From positions 744,001 through 808,000 of the forward strand of contig NZ_JAJVKV010000004.1 in NCBI RefSeq assembly GCF_024198175.1: a stretch of DNA of 64,000 nucleotides, read 5' to 3'. This document shows positions 25,466-33,750 of this stretch, one piece after another. Below the pieces are notes generated by a model. The model was given only the letters and a program-made list of their open reading frames with translations, did no database searches and was not told where the DNA came from. Each line of letters begins with the position of its first letter. Positions within the stretch are counted from its first letter, which is position 1. Position numbers and translations under genes: made by a program. The DNA is from Pyxidicoccus xibeiensis (GTDB taxonomy: Bacteria > Myxococcota > Myxococcia > Myxococcales > Myxococcaceae).

Positions 25466-27119
25466 CCAGGTCCGGCGCGGCTCCGCAGTGGCTCAGGCCC
25501 AGGGACAGGCCCACATTGCGAGCAGGCGAGCTGGCCCCCAGGCGGAAGTCCCCGGTGTCGATGTTGAGGAAGGCCGGGGACTTCTCCAGCGAGCGGCGGT
25601 CCAGGCCGCTGCCCGACTTCCAGTCCGCGAAGTCCATGTCCGCGCCGTCGAGCCGGAAGAGGGCCGACCCGCTGGAGCGGAAGTAGAGGTTGGCGTCCAC
25701 CACCGCGCCGGAGCGGCCAGGGCCCCCGCGCACCGCCACGCCGCACCCGGCGAAGACGTTGTTGCGGATGTCCAGGCCGGCGCTGGCCCCGGTGTCGCCA
25801 TGGCCGAAGATGAGGCACGGGCCGGGAACGTTCCACACGGTGTTGTGCTGCACCTTCACGTTGGACGAGGTGTCCACGCGGATGCCGCTGCCCTCCTCGC
25901 TCCCGCTCAGCGCGTCCCGCACGAGGTTGCGGCGGATGGTGATGTTGGTGGGCGGCGCCCCCTCACGCACCCCGCCGATGCTGATGGCGCGGCCGTTGTT
26001 GTAGAGGACGTTGTCCTCCAGCGTGACGTCCTTCGCGGACAGGTGCACCACCACCCCCTCGCCACGCGAGCTGGACGAGGACTTGTGGCCGAAGATGATG
26101 TTGCCGCGCAGCGTGACGCGGGTGCACGTCTTCACGTCCACGCCGTTCTCGCTGTTCTCGTGCAGCTCGTTGTCCTCCACCAGGAGGTTGTCGAAGGGCG
26201 TGCCGGAGACGGTGGCGCCGCCCTCGGGCCCGATGCACTGCACCCCGTCTCCGGAGTTGTGGTGGATGTCATTGCCGCGCACCACCACGTTGCGCGCGGT
26301 GGTCTGCAGGATGACGCCGTGGCTGTCGTCCCCGTTGCGGTTGAAGTGGGAGATGACGTTGCCCTCGATGAGCACGTCGCTGGCCTTCTCCGACACGTTG
26401 ACGCCCGCGCCCGCCGTGCCGTTCTTCAGGATGGAGTTCTTCAGCACGCCATGGTGCGAGCCCACGCCGCGCCACAGCACCGCGAAGGAGGCATTGCCCG
26501 CCAGGTCGAGCGTCAGCCCCTCGACGCGCCAGTACGCGCCGCGCACGTCCACCAGCGACGTGCCGCTGCCGGTGGGCTTCACCACCGGGGTGTTGCCGGG
26601 CGCCGCCTTCAGCGTGAGCGGTGAGGCCTCCGAGCCGCCCTTCTCCTCCAGCTTCAGCCGCTCGGAGTACGTCCCCGTCTTGAGATAGACGGCCTCGCCC
26701 GGCGCGACGAGCTCCAGCGCCCGCGTCACGGTGCGCAGCGGCGCGCGCTCCGTGCCGGAGGCGCTGTCACTGCCACCAGGCGCCACCCAGAGGATGCGCG
26801 AGTACTGGGGCTGCGGCGCGGGAGGGGGCGTCGGCGTCGGCGTGGGGGTCGGCGTCGGCGTCGGCGTGGGGGTGGTGGGGAGCTGCGGGATGGGCGGGAG
26901 CGGGCCCGGCTGTTGCGGCGTGGGAGTCGGCGTCTCGTCGTCGTCGGAGGTGCCGGGGAGCTCGGGCTGCGCGATGGGCGGAATTCCCGTCGAAGGGGTC
27001 TCGTCCGGGACGGGACGTGCGCCGTTGTCCTGCGAAAGCTCGCTCTTGCCGTTACAGCCGGCGAGGCTGAGCAGGACTGCGGAGCAGATGACCCTCTTCA
27101 GCGGTGTCCGTTGGCGCAT
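25440..27119 (-). CDS. Parallel beta-helix (right-handed) lipoprotein
   Basis: A 559-residue surface or periplasmic lipoprotein. The signal MRQRTPLKRVICSAVLLSLA ends at lipobox SLAGC. A Thr-Pro linker (about residues 75-125) leads into a right-handed beta-helix of pectate-lyase/NosD type: WVAPGGSDSASGTERAPLRT is the typical entry, followed by rungs such as SDVLIEGNVISHFNRNGDD and TRVTLRGNIIFGHKSSSSS. No catalytic residues of a known polysaccharide lyase can be assigned. An AAGGAG site 9 bases upstream supports the ATG at 27119. Its stop region overlaps the start of the GAF-PAS gene by 26 bp, on the same strand, so the two may be co-transcribed. Confidence 0.87.
   Translation of the reverse strand: MRQRTPLKRVICSAVLLSLAGCNGKSELSQDNGARPVPDETPSTGIPPIAQPELPGTSDDDETPTPTPQQPGPLPPIPQLPTTPTPTPTPTPTPTPTPPPAPQPQYSRILWVAPGGSDSASGTERAPLRTVTRALELVAPGEAVYLKTGTYSERLKLEEKGGSEASPLTLKAAPGNTPVVKPTGSGTSLVDVRGAYWRVEGLTLDLAGNASFAVLWRGVGSHHGVLKNSILKNGTAGAGVNVSEKASDVLIEGNVISHFNRNGDDSHGVILQTTARNVVVRGNDIHHNSGDGVQCIGPEGGATVSGTPFDNLLVEDNELHENSENGVDVKTCTRVTLRGNIIFGHKSSSSSRGEGVVVHLSAKDVTLEDNVLYNNGRAISIGGVREGAPPTNITIRRNLVRDALSGSEEGSGIRVDTSSNVKVQHNTVWNVPGPCLIFGHGDTGASAGLDIRNNVFAGCGVAVRGGPGRSGAVVDANLYFRSSGSALFRLDGADMDFADWKSGSGLDRRSLEKSPAFLNIDTGDFRLGASSPARNVGLSLGLSHCGAAPDLGAFESDCP
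26827..26874. repeat. Hexanucleotide repeat encoding Thr-Pro linker
   Basis: Eight consecutive 6-bp units, mostly GGCGTC with GGCGTG or GGGGTC variants, encode the (TP)n linker of the beta-helix lipoprotein. Such runs can vary in length by slippage. Confidence 0.8.
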
Positions 27120-27538
27120 CCTGTGAGACTCCTTGTGTGGGTCGCGACGCATGAGGCGCTCGCGGGGACGGCCGCCAATGCGGAGGGGCGCGCTGTTCAT
27201 TCCCGCGCCCGACGGCAACCCATGCCTGCCGGGCCGCTGGGGGAGTAACCGGCGCACAGGATTCCAGGAGGTTGGAAGGGCGGCGAAGAAGGTTCGCTGA
27301 TGCGAATCGGTGAGCGCATTCGCAGGACTTCGGCTCAATGTGGGCGCGTGAAGGGGGAGATATTCCCGACGGAAGGCGCCGCTATTTCACCCTGGGAGAA
27401 GGCCGGTCCGGGCGGGAGCGGGCGGACATGCGCGTGGGCGGGCGGTGAACCCGTGCTCGCGGCGCAGCTGAGCGTTCCTTGACGAGGGGAGGAGCGCGCG
27501 GGATATGAGCCGCGCCCCACCCGCTGTCAGGAGTTGCC
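27120..27538. other. Intergenic region before queD
   Basis: This 419-bp divergent spacer has no convincing gene. It carries the leader of the beta-helix lipoprotein on the left and a candidate promoter at 27479-27507 on the right. I looked for a preQ1-type riboswitch before queD and saw none. A short inverted pair, TGCGAATCGGTGAGCGCATTCGCA near 27303, could form a hairpin. Confidence 0.6.
27479..27507 (+). promoter_or_regulatory. Candidate promoter of queD
   Basis: TTGACG at 27479-27484 is one base from the consensus -35; after 17 bp comes GATATG at 27502-27507, a poor -10. Transcription would start near 27514, 25 bases before the TTG start codon. The -10 mismatch keeps confidence low. Confidence 0.4.
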
Positions 27539-27901
27539 TTGGACATCTTCAAGGAGTTCACCTTCGAGGCCGCCCACCGGCTGCCCCACGTGCCCACCAA
27601 CCACAAGTGCAGCCGGCTGCACGGGCACAGCTACCGGGTGGAAATCCACGTGCGCGGCCCGGTAGGCGAGCGCTCCGGCTGGGTGATGGACTTCGCCGAC
27701 CTCAAGGAGGCCTTCGAGCCCCTGCGGCTCAAGCTGGACCACTACTACCTCAACGAGATTGAGGGCCTGGACAACCCCACCAGCGAGAACCTGTCGCGGT
27801 GGATCTGGAAGCGCCTGCGTCCCACCCTGCCCCTGCTCAGCAGGGTGGTGGTCCGCGAGACGTGCACCAGCGGCTGCATCTACCAGGGCGAGGACGACTG
27901 A
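27539..27901 (+). CDS. queD: 6-carboxytetrahydropterin synthase QueD
   Basis: A 120-residue enzyme of the 6-pyruvoyl-tetrahydropterin synthase fold. Zinc ligands are His13 (AAHRLPHV) and His28/His30 (CSRLHGHSY); Cys24 is the catalytic cysteine. [15 protein letters not shown] supplies the conserved PTSE motif and the C-terminal [15 protein letters not shown] the Glu that binds the pterin. It makes 6-carboxy-tetrahydropterin, the second step of queuosine/preQ0 synthesis. The start is TTG with AGGAG seven bases upstream; no ATG is available. The SDR gene follows at once. Confidence 0.93.
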   Translation: MDIFKEFTFEAAHRLPHVPTNHKCSRLHGHSYRVEIHVRGPVGERSGWVMDFADLKEAFEPLRLKLDHYYLNEIEGLDNPTSENLSRWIWKRLRPTLPLLSRVVVRETCTSGCIYQGEDD

Positions 27902-28663
27902 GTGGCCACCCCCATGAACGTCCTCGTCACCGGAGCCACGGCCGGCTTCGGGCTGGCCATCACCCGCCGCTTCATCCAGGAGGGCGCGCGCGTCATCGCC
28001 ACCGGCCGGAGGACCGAGCGGCTGGAGGCCATGCGGGCGGAGTTCGGGGAGCGGCTGCTGCCCGTGACGCTCGACATCACGGACCGCGAGGCCGTGGCGC
28101 GCGCCGTGGGCTCGCTGCCCGCGGACTTCGCCGAGGTGGACGTGCTGGTCAACAACGCGGGCCTGGCGCTGGGGTTGGACCTGGCGCAGACGGCGCGCGT
28201 GGAGGACTGGGACAAGATGGTGGACACCAACGTGAAGGGCCTCCTGTACTGCACGCATGCGGTGCTGCCCGGCATGGTGGCGCGCAACCGGGGCCACATC
28301 GTCAACATGGGCTCCATCGCCGCCGAGTTCCCCTACCCCGGCGGCAACGTGTACGGCGCGACCAAGGCCTTCGTGCACCAGTTCAGCCTCAACCTGCGCG
28401 CGGACCTGCACGGCACCGCCGTGCGCGTGACGGACATCGAGCCGGGGCTGGTGGGCGGCACCGAGTTCTCCAACGTCCGCTTCAAGGGTGACGAGGCGCG
28501 CGCCGCGTCGCTGTACGCGAACACGCAGCCGCTGACGCCCGAGGACATCGCGGACACGGTGCACTGGGTGACGACGCGCCCGGCGCACGTGAACATCAAC
28601 GTCATGTCGCTGATGCCGGTGGTGCAGTCCTTCGGGCCGCTCCCGATAAAGCGGCAGGGCTGA
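27902..28663 (+). CDS. Short-chain dehydrogenase (YdfG-like)
   Basis: A 253-residue classical SDR. The cofactor motif is VLVTGATAGFG with an NADP-type GRRTERLEAM; NNAG, catalytic Ser in VNMGSIAAEFPYPGG and YGATKAF (Tyr-x-x-x-Lys) are intact. GLVGGTEFSNVRFKGD and the C-terminal pattern closely match YdfG, the NADP-dependent 3-hydroxy acid (serine/malonic semialdehyde) dehydrogenase. Translation begins at GTG directly abutting the queD stop, or at the ATG 12 bases later, so it is co-translated with queD. A pterin-related role is possible, but YdfG-like similarity argues for a general detoxifying reductase. Confidence 0.88.
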   Translation: MATPMNVLVTGATAGFGLAITRRFIQEGARVIATGRRTERLEAMRAEFGERLLPVTLDITDREAVARAVGSLPADFAEVDVLVNNAGLALGLDLAQTARVEDWDKMVDTNVKGLLYCTHAVLPGMVARNRGHIVNMGSIAAEFPYPGGNVYGATKAFVHQFSLNLRADLHGTAVRVTDIEPGLVGGTEFSNVRFKGDEARAASLYANTQPLTPEDIADTVHWVTTRPAHVNINVMSLMPVVQSFGPLPIKRQG

Positions 28664-28826
28664 CGTCCGGCCGGTCCTCTCGCGACAGCCCCGGCGTCCG
28701 GTGAAGGCCCCGGCCGGACGCGGGCCCTGGTTGCGGAGGACACGCGCCCCGTCCGTCGTTCCCCCCATGAGAAGCCATGCGCCGCGGCACGGGCCTTCGC
28801 GCCCGTGCACGGCGAGGGGGAACGCG

Positions 28827-29861
28827 ATGAACCACTATGCAACGGCGGCACTGGCCCTCCTCATCCTGCTGCTCGTCTATTCGGGCGTGATGTTCGGCGC
28901 GTCCTTCGCGGGGCTCACCGGTGACGGCCCCATGGTGCCCACGGCGGTGGTGGCCATCCTCGCGTGGGGTGCCTTCATCCTGCTGCTGCTCCAGGGCGTG
29001 CGGCGCACCGTGCCCGTGCTCAAAGGCGAGTCGCGGAGGCTCGACGCGAGCCTGTTCTGGGTGGGCCTGCTTCCGATGATTGGAGCGGCGCTGTCCATCG
29101 TCACGGCGTTCGCGTTCGGCTTCGGGGCCTTTGCCTCCTGCGGGCCCGTGTGGCTGTCGGGGCTGTACCACTGGGGTGGGCTGGTGGGCAGCGTGCTGTG
29201 CCTGGGCGCGTGGTTCGTCGCGCCCCTCTTCGCGAGCGACATGACGGCGGAGGGCGGACGGCACCTGGAGCCGCGCGGCACGCGCAAGCTCATCGTCACG
29301 GGGGCGGTGGTGTATGGCCTGTGGGGTGTCATCTGGCTCGGGGCGTGGGTGCTGCTGCGCGGCTCCATCGACGACGGGAGCTACCCGAGCGCGGCGAGCT
29401 CGCCCTACCGGCTTCCGTACCCGGACGAGGGCCGCTCGTGGGTGGTGCAGGGGAACAACTCGAACCTCAACCACAAGGAGGACGAGGCGTTCGCCTGGGA
29501 CTTCCGGCGCCAGTGCGGCACCCCGGTGCTCGCGGCGCGCGCGGGGACGGTGACGCGGGTGGAGGACAGCCACGACGGCAACGGCAAGGGCAAGCCGAAC
29601 AACCGCATCGAGGTGACGCACAGTGACGGCACGGTGGGGCGCTACTTCCACATCTCGCAGGGCAGCGCGAAGGTCGACACGGGCGACCCGGTGAAGCAGG
29701 GCCAGCAGCTGGCGCTGGTCGGCAACGTGGGCAACAGCCTCACCGGCCACATCCACTTCGACGTGGAGAAGGGCGGCGTCAGCATCCCCGTCACCTTCCG
29801 CGACGTCGACGAGGACGAGGGCATTCCCCGGACCTTCGAGCGCTACGCATCCGCGGACTGA
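28827..29861 (+). CDS. Membrane-anchored M23-family peptidase
   Basis: A 344-residue protein. Four or five membrane helices fill residues 1-200 (MNHYATAALALLILLLVYSG; MVPTAVVAILAWGAFILLLL; LIVTGAVVYGLWGVIWLGAW). The external C-terminal domain is an M23/LytM peptidase: SNLNHKEDEAFAWDF carries the first zinc His and Asp, and SLTGHIHFDV the second His pair; CGTPVLAARAGTVTRVEDS is the typical core. All zinc ligands look present, so it should cut peptidoglycan cross-links or another Gly-rich peptide. GAGGGGG precedes the ATG at 28827. No partner gene is adjacent. Confidence 0.87.
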   Translation: MNHYATAALALLILLLVYSGVMFGASFAGLTGDGPMVPTAVVAILAWGAFILLLLQGVRRTVPVLKGESRRLDASLFWVGLLPMIGAALSIVTAFAFGFGAFASCGPVWLSGLYHWGGLVGSVLCLGAWFVAPLFASDMTAEGGRHLEPRGTRKLIVTGAVVYGLWGVIWLGAWVLLRGSIDDGSYPSAASSPYRLPYPDEGRSWVVQGNNSNLNHKEDEAFAWDFRRQCGTPVLAARAGTVTRVEDSHDGNGKGKPNNRIEVTHSDGTVGRYFHISQGSAKVDTGDPVKQGQQLALVGNVGNSLTGHIHFDVEKGGVSIPVTFRDVDEDEGIPRTFERYASAD

Positions 29862-30016
29862 GGGCGCGCACGGCTTTTTCGTGAGTTACCCGGGAGATTG
29901 TCCCGCACGCACAGGATGTCAGAGGTATGGTGCATGCTGGACACATGAGCGAAGACCTCCATGTGCAGGGCGAGGAGCAGGTTGCGACGAACGGGGCAGG
30001 GCCGCATCCTGGAGAC

Positions 30017-30574
30017 ATGAGCGACAAGGCGGGGCTGGAGCTCCTCAACGCGGCCCGGGAGAGACTTCCCGAAGGCGTCAAAGGGGAGATCATCGACGGC
30101 GTGCTCTATGTGAGCCCCAATGGCGCGGTCCCTCATTCGAGGGCGATGTATCGACTCGGAGCACTGCTCGGTCCGTTCGACCTCGGCATCGGGGGACTCG
30201 GCGGATGGGTCTTCCTGGTGGAGCCCAATCTGCACCTGGGCGAAGACAGACTCGAGCCCGACCTCGCGGGCTGGCGGCGCGAGCGGATGCCCGAGCTGCC
30301 GAGCGACGTCGGAGTGACGCTCGCGCCCGACTGGGTCTGTGAGGTGCTCTCTCCCTCCACGGTGAAGCTGGACCGGACCCTCAAGATGGAGGTGTACGCG
30401 CGCGAGGGCGTGAAGCACTACTGGCTCGTGAACCCCCGCCGCTACACGCTGGAGGTCTACCGGCTGGAGGGAAGCGGCTGGACGAGACTCGGCGTGTACG
30501 AGGGCGATGCGGAGGTACGCGCCGAGCCCTTCGAGGAGCTTGCCTTGAAGCTGGCCCTGCTCTGGGAGCTGTGA
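30017..30574 (+). CDS. Uma2-family (DUF820) nuclease-fold protein
   Basis: A 185-residue Uma2 protein of the PD-(D/E)XK restriction-endonuclease fold. GEIIDGVLYVSP, then RLEPDLAGWRRERMPELP (Asp of the PD motif), WVCEVLSPSTVKLDRTLKME (Glu-x-Leu-S-P-S-T) and YAREGVKHYWLVNPRRYTLE follow the family order. Uma2 proteins abound in cyanobacteria and myxobacteria; whether they cut DNA is unknown. Three in-frame ATGs exist (29927, 29945, 30017); I use 30017, which has CTGGAG just upstream and begins where family members usually start (MSDKAGLELLNAA). Confidence 0.85.
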   Translation: MSDKAGLELLNAARERLPEGVKGEIIDGVLYVSPNGAVPHSRAMYRLGALLGPFDLGIGGLGGWVFLVEPNLHLGEDRLEPDLAGWRRERMPELPSDVGVTLAPDWVCEVLSPSTVKLDRTLKMEVYAREGVKHYWLVNPRRYTLEVYRLEGSGWTRLGVYEGDAEVRAEPFEELALKLALLWEL

Positions 30575-30581
30575 GCGCCGG

Positions 30582-30902
30582 CTACAGCTCCACCAGCTCG
30601 AAGTGCGAGAAGGGCGTCTTCGCCTCCTCCAGCGAACCGAGCGAGGTCCACTCGGCGACCTCCTCGAAGCCCTGCCAGAGCATCTGCACCTCGGGGTTGT
30701 GGTGCGCCTTCTCCACCGCCTCGGCGGACACCCACTCGAAGATTTCCACCAGCGAGCCGTCCTTCGCCCGCATCACCAGCGGCGCTCGCGCCGTGGCGAA
30801 CCCCAGCTTCCTCAGGGCGGGCACGTGCTCGCGCACCAGCTCCAGCAACTGTGACGCCCGGCCCTCCCGGGGGCGGTAGACGGCGATGACCATGTTTCCC
30901 AT
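30582..30902 (-). CDS. Antibiotic-biosynthesis-monooxygenase-like dimeric barrel protein
   Basis: A 106-residue protein with one ferredoxin-like alpha/beta unit: MVIAVYRPREGRASQLLELV, then VREHVPALRKLG and GSLVEIFEWVSAEAVEKAHH followed by NPEVQMLWQGFEEVAEW, the pattern of ABM/dimeric alpha-beta barrel proteins. These form dimers that enclose a small hydrophobic ligand; the reaction here is unknown. Two Met codons are possible (30902 and 30893). It is convergent with the Uma2 gene (7 bp between) and divergent from the PHA synthase operon. Confidence 0.75.
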   Translation of the reverse strand: MGNMVIAVYRPREGRASQLLELVREHVPALRKLGFATARAPLVMRAKDGSLVEIFEWVSAEAVEKAHHNPEVQMLWQGFEEVAEWTSLGSLEEAKTPFSHFELVEL

Positions 30903-30978
30903 GACGACGGATGCTCCCCGAGCACTCCCGGTGTGGCAAGCCTCCAGGCATTCCCGCCTTGAGGTAACCTTCCAGCCC

Positions 30979-31431
30979 ATGAGTCAGCCGGACCGCCCCC
31001 CTCCCAACCTCGGGCTCCTCGCCCGCGGCCTCAAGCTGCTGGGAAACCTCACCCACCCTCAGACGCGCACGGGCAAGGTCTTCACCCGCGCCGAGCAGGG
31101 CCTCACCAAGGTGGTCGCGCGCGTCGCCGAGAGCCCCACCTACCTGCGCGTCAGCGGCTCGCTCATGCGCCAGGGCTTCAACGTCCGCATCCGTCGCAAG
31201 GGGCTGATGGAGCGCACCCTGCGCACCCTGCGCCTGCCCACGCCGTCCCAGGTGGACGAGCTGAGAGACCAGCTCCGCCGGATGAATGACCAGGTCGAGG
31301 CGCTCGGCACCCAGCTGGAGACGGTGGTCGACCTGCTCCAGCCCCAGCAGGGAGCACCCACCTCCCCGCCCGACACGACTCCTTCCGAGGCCCGCCCCAA
31401 GGGGCGCGCTCCGTCCTCCCGCCGCGACTGA
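30979..31431 (+). CDS. Phasin/PhaE-like coiled-coil protein
   Basis: A 150-residue protein: an N-terminal helical part (LGLLARGLKLLGNLTHPQ; GSLMRQGFNVRIRRKGLMER) then a heptad coiled coil (SQVDELRDQLRRMNDQVEAL...LETVVDLLQ, about 97-127) and a proline/serine-rich tail. The coiled coil following a PSxxxVdeL motif is typical of PhaE subunits and of phasins that coat polyester granules. Its stop codon is 1 bp before the PHA synthase ATG. As class III synthases need PhaE, this is a good candidate for that role, though it is less than half the usual PhaE length (about 350). Confidence 0.7.
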   Translation: MSQPDRPPPNLGLLARGLKLLGNLTHPQTRTGKVFTRAEQGLTKVVARVAESPTYLRVSGSLMRQGFNVRIRRKGLMERTLRTLRLPTPSQVDELRDQLRRMNDQVEALGTQLETVVDLLQPQQGAPTSPPDTTPSEARPKGRAPSSRRD

Positions 31432-31432
31432 C

Positions 31433-32557
31433 ATGACCGCGTCCACCACACAGCGCCTGCGCTCGTTCGTCGCGGGCCAGCTCGACCTTCCCCGCGCCGT
31501 CGCCCGGGTGCTCAAGGCCCGGCCCTTCAACCCCTACCCGTACCTCAAGCCCCTCATCGAGAAGGCGTCCGGCGTGCGCGAGCCGCCCATCAGCGCGACG
31601 CCCCACACGGTGGTGTACACGCGCGGCAGCATGCGCCTGCTGCGCTACGCGGCGCCCCGGCGGCGCTACCGCACGCCCATCCTCTTCGTCTATTCGCTCA
31701 TCAACCGCTGGTACATCCTCGACTTCCTGCCCGGCCGCAGCCTCATCGAGCACCTCACGAAGGAGGGCTACGACGTCTACGCCATCGACTGGGGCGTGCC
31801 CGGGGCCAACGAGGAGCGCATCGACTGGGCGGAGCTGCTGGGCAACCTCATCCAGACGGCGGTGCAGTGGACGCTGCGCGTGAGCAAGAGCCGCGAGCTC
31901 ACCCTCTACGGCTACTGCATGGGCGGCACCATGGCCCTGACCTACACGTCCCTCTACCCCGAGGGCGTGCGCAACCTGGTGGCCCAGGCCACGCCCGTGG
32001 ACTTCAGCAAGGGCGGCGTCTACACGCTGTGGACGGCGGCGGACCACTTCGACGTGGACTCGCTGGTGGACGCCTACGGCAACGTGCCCACCAAGGTGCT
32101 GGAGAGCGGCTTCCTCATGGCCGCGCCCGTGCAGCGGGTGACGCGCTGGCTGGAGGTGTGCCGCCGCATCGACGACCCGGACTTCGTCACCACCTTCCTC
32201 GCCATGGAGCGCTGGGGCGCGGACCCGGTGCCCTTCCCCGGCGAGGTGTATCGCCAGTACATCAAGGACTGCTACCAGCAGAACCTCTTCCCCAAGGGGC
32301 AGATGAAGGTGGGCGAGCGGTTCATCGACCTGGGCCGCATCCAGGCCTCGGTGCTCAACGTCGTCGCCGAGCACGACACCATCGCCTTCCCCGCCATGAG
32401 TGAGCCCTTGCCGTCGCTGGTGGGCTCGAAGGACTGCGAGACGCGGCGCTACCCGGTGGGCCACATCGGCCTGTCCGCCTCCAGCAAGGGCGCGACGGTG
32501 GTATGGCCCTCCATCGCCTCGTGGATTGGCGAGCGCTCGAAACCGATGGAGCCATGA
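31433..32557 (+). CDS. phaC: Class III poly(R)-hydroxyalkanoate synthase PhaC
   Basis: A 374-residue alpha/beta-hydrolase polymerase, the length of class III PhaC (about 355). The lipase-like box is LYGYCMGGTMAL with nucleophile Cys162; catalytic Asp is in VVAEHDTIAFP and His in YPVGHIGLSAS. PILFVYSLINRWYILDFLPG and YDVYAIDWGVPG are conserved substrate-side motifs. It polymerises hydroxyacyl-CoA into storage polyester at granules. It is in an operon with the upstream coiled-coil gene and, by ATGA overlap, with a downstream alpha/beta hydrolase. Confidence 0.93.
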   Translation: MTASTTQRLRSFVAGQLDLPRAVARVLKARPFNPYPYLKPLIEKASGVREPPISATPHTVVYTRGSMRLLRYAAPRRRYRTPILFVYSLINRWYILDFLPGRSLIEHLTKEGYDVYAIDWGVPGANEERIDWAELLGNLIQTAVQWTLRVSKSRELTLYGYCMGGTMALTYTSLYPEGVRNLVAQATPVDFSKGGVYTLWTAADHFDVDSLVDAYGNVPTKVLESGFLMAAPVQRVTRWLEVCRRIDDPDFVTTFLAMERWGADPVPFPGEVYRQYIKDCYQQNLFPKGQMKVGERFIDLGRIQASVLNVVAEHDTIAFPAMSEPLPSLVGSKDCETRRYPVGHIGLSASSKGATVVWPSIASWIGERSKPMEP

Positions 32558-33465
32558 TTCCCACCGCCGATACAGCATCAGGAGCAGGAGTACAGGTCCG
32601 CGAGGGCTCCATCCGCCTGCGGGACGGACGGCGGCTCGCGTACGTCGAGTCCGGAGACCTGGAGGGGCTGCCCGTCTTCTTCATCCACGGCAACCCGGGC
32701 TCGCGGTACATGCGGCACCCGGATGACCGGCTCACGCACGGGCTGGGGGTGCGGCTCATCACCCCGGACCGGCCGGGCTACGGGCTGTCGGACTACCAGC
32801 CCGGGCGCACGCTGCTGGACTTCCCGGACGACCTCGAGCAGCTCGCCAACGCGCTGAAGGTGGGCCGCTTCGCCCTCTTCGGCGTGTCCGCGGGCGGGCC
32901 GTACGTGGCGGCCAGCGCGTGGAAGCTGGGGGCGCGCCTCACCCGAGCGGCCATGGTCTCCGGGGCCTCGCCGCTGAAGCGCCGGGGGGCGATGGAGGGC
33001 GTGAACAAGGACTACCGCAACGCGTACTCCATGGCGGCGTGGCCCGAGTGGCTGCTGCACCCGCTGATGGCCATGCACGACCGGCAGGTGCGCGCCGACC
33101 CGAAGCGCGCGCTGGCGGCGGTGCTGGCGCATGCGTCCGCGGATGACCGCGCCGTGCTGGCGGACCCGCTCATCGCCGCGCAGGTGCAGGGCTGGCGCCG
33201 CGAGGCCACGCGCAATGGCGTGGCGGGCATGCGGCGCGAGGCGCACATCCTCGCGGCACCGTGGGACGTCCCGCTGGAGGAGATTCGCTGCGAGGTGGAC
33301 CTCTGGTACTGGGAGGGGGACAGCATCGTCCCGCTGCAGATGGGCGAGTACCTGGCCACGCGGATTCCGCGCGCGGTGCCCCACTTCCGCCCTGGAGGCG
33401 GGCACTTCGCCATCTACTCCCACTGGCGAGACATCCTCGCCCCGCTGGTGCGGCAGGGGGACTGA
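32554..33465 (+). CDS. Alpha/beta-fold hydrolase
   Basis: A 303-residue hydrolase: oxyanion motif VFFIHGNPGSRYM, then TPDRPGYGLSDYQPG, nucleophile Ser in LFGVSAGGPYVA, catalytic Asp in WYWEGDSIVPLQM and His in PGGGHFAIYSHW. The sequence is of the haloalkane dehalogenase/esterase/lactonase type; the substrate is unknown. It overlaps phaC by 4 bp, so an ester or polyester-related substrate (oligomer hydrolysis) is plausible, but the family is too broad to be sure. Confidence 0.88.
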   Translation: MIPTADTASGAGVQVREGSIRLRDGRRLAYVESGDLEGLPVFFIHGNPGSRYMRHPDDRLTHGLGVRLITPDRPGYGLSDYQPGRTLLDFPDDLEQLANALKVGRFALFGVSAGGPYVAASAWKLGARLTRAAMVSGASPLKRRGAMEGVNKDYRNAYSMAAWPEWLLHPLMAMHDRQVRADPKRALAAVLAHASADDRAVLADPLIAAQVQGWRREATRNGVAGMRREAHILAAPWDVPLEEIRCEVDLWYWEGDSIVPLQMGEYLATRIPRAVPHFRPGGGHFAIYSHWRDILAPLVRQGD

Positions 33466-33467
33466 GG

Positions 33468-33626
33468 CCGGATGCTCCAGCGTGCGGCGAGACGGCGCTC
33501 GTCGAGTGGAATGATGGCTTCTCGCTGGGCGCCTACGGCCTGGAGCGGGGGCGCTACACGGACCTGACGGTGGCCCGCTGGTGCGAGCTGACCGGTGTCT
33601 CCGGTACGACACCCGCCGGGCCTTGA
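33468..33626 (+). pseudogene. Orphan gene fragment (DNA-methylase-C-terminus-like)
   Basis: After the hydrolase stop, one frame reads coding-like for about 45 codons: CGETALVEWNDGFSLGAYG, then LERGRYTDLTVARWCELTG, ending at TGA 33624-33626. RYxDxxVxRWxxLTG is reminiscent of the last residues of site-specific DNA methyltransferases. There is no start codon or upstream domain, so this would be a remnant. The similarity is weak and judged by eye. Confidence 0.3.
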
Positions 33627-33750
33627 AGTCCCGTGGGAGTACGGCGTCCAGTATCGCGCGGCGTGCAGTTGTCGACGCGGCACTTGCCTTCACGGGCAGG
33701 TGAACCCAGGTTGCCTCCGGCCGGAAGCGGGGGACGGGAGCGGGGACGGC

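Noticed and set aside
26827..26874. Hexanucleotide run as a CRISPR-like array
   Set aside because: Contiguous 6-bp units with no spacers; it encodes the Thr-Pro linker of a lipoprotein.
27120..27538. preQ1 riboswitch upstream of queD
   Set aside because: No preQ1-I or preQ1-II-like stem and C-rich loop arrangement could be seen in the leader.
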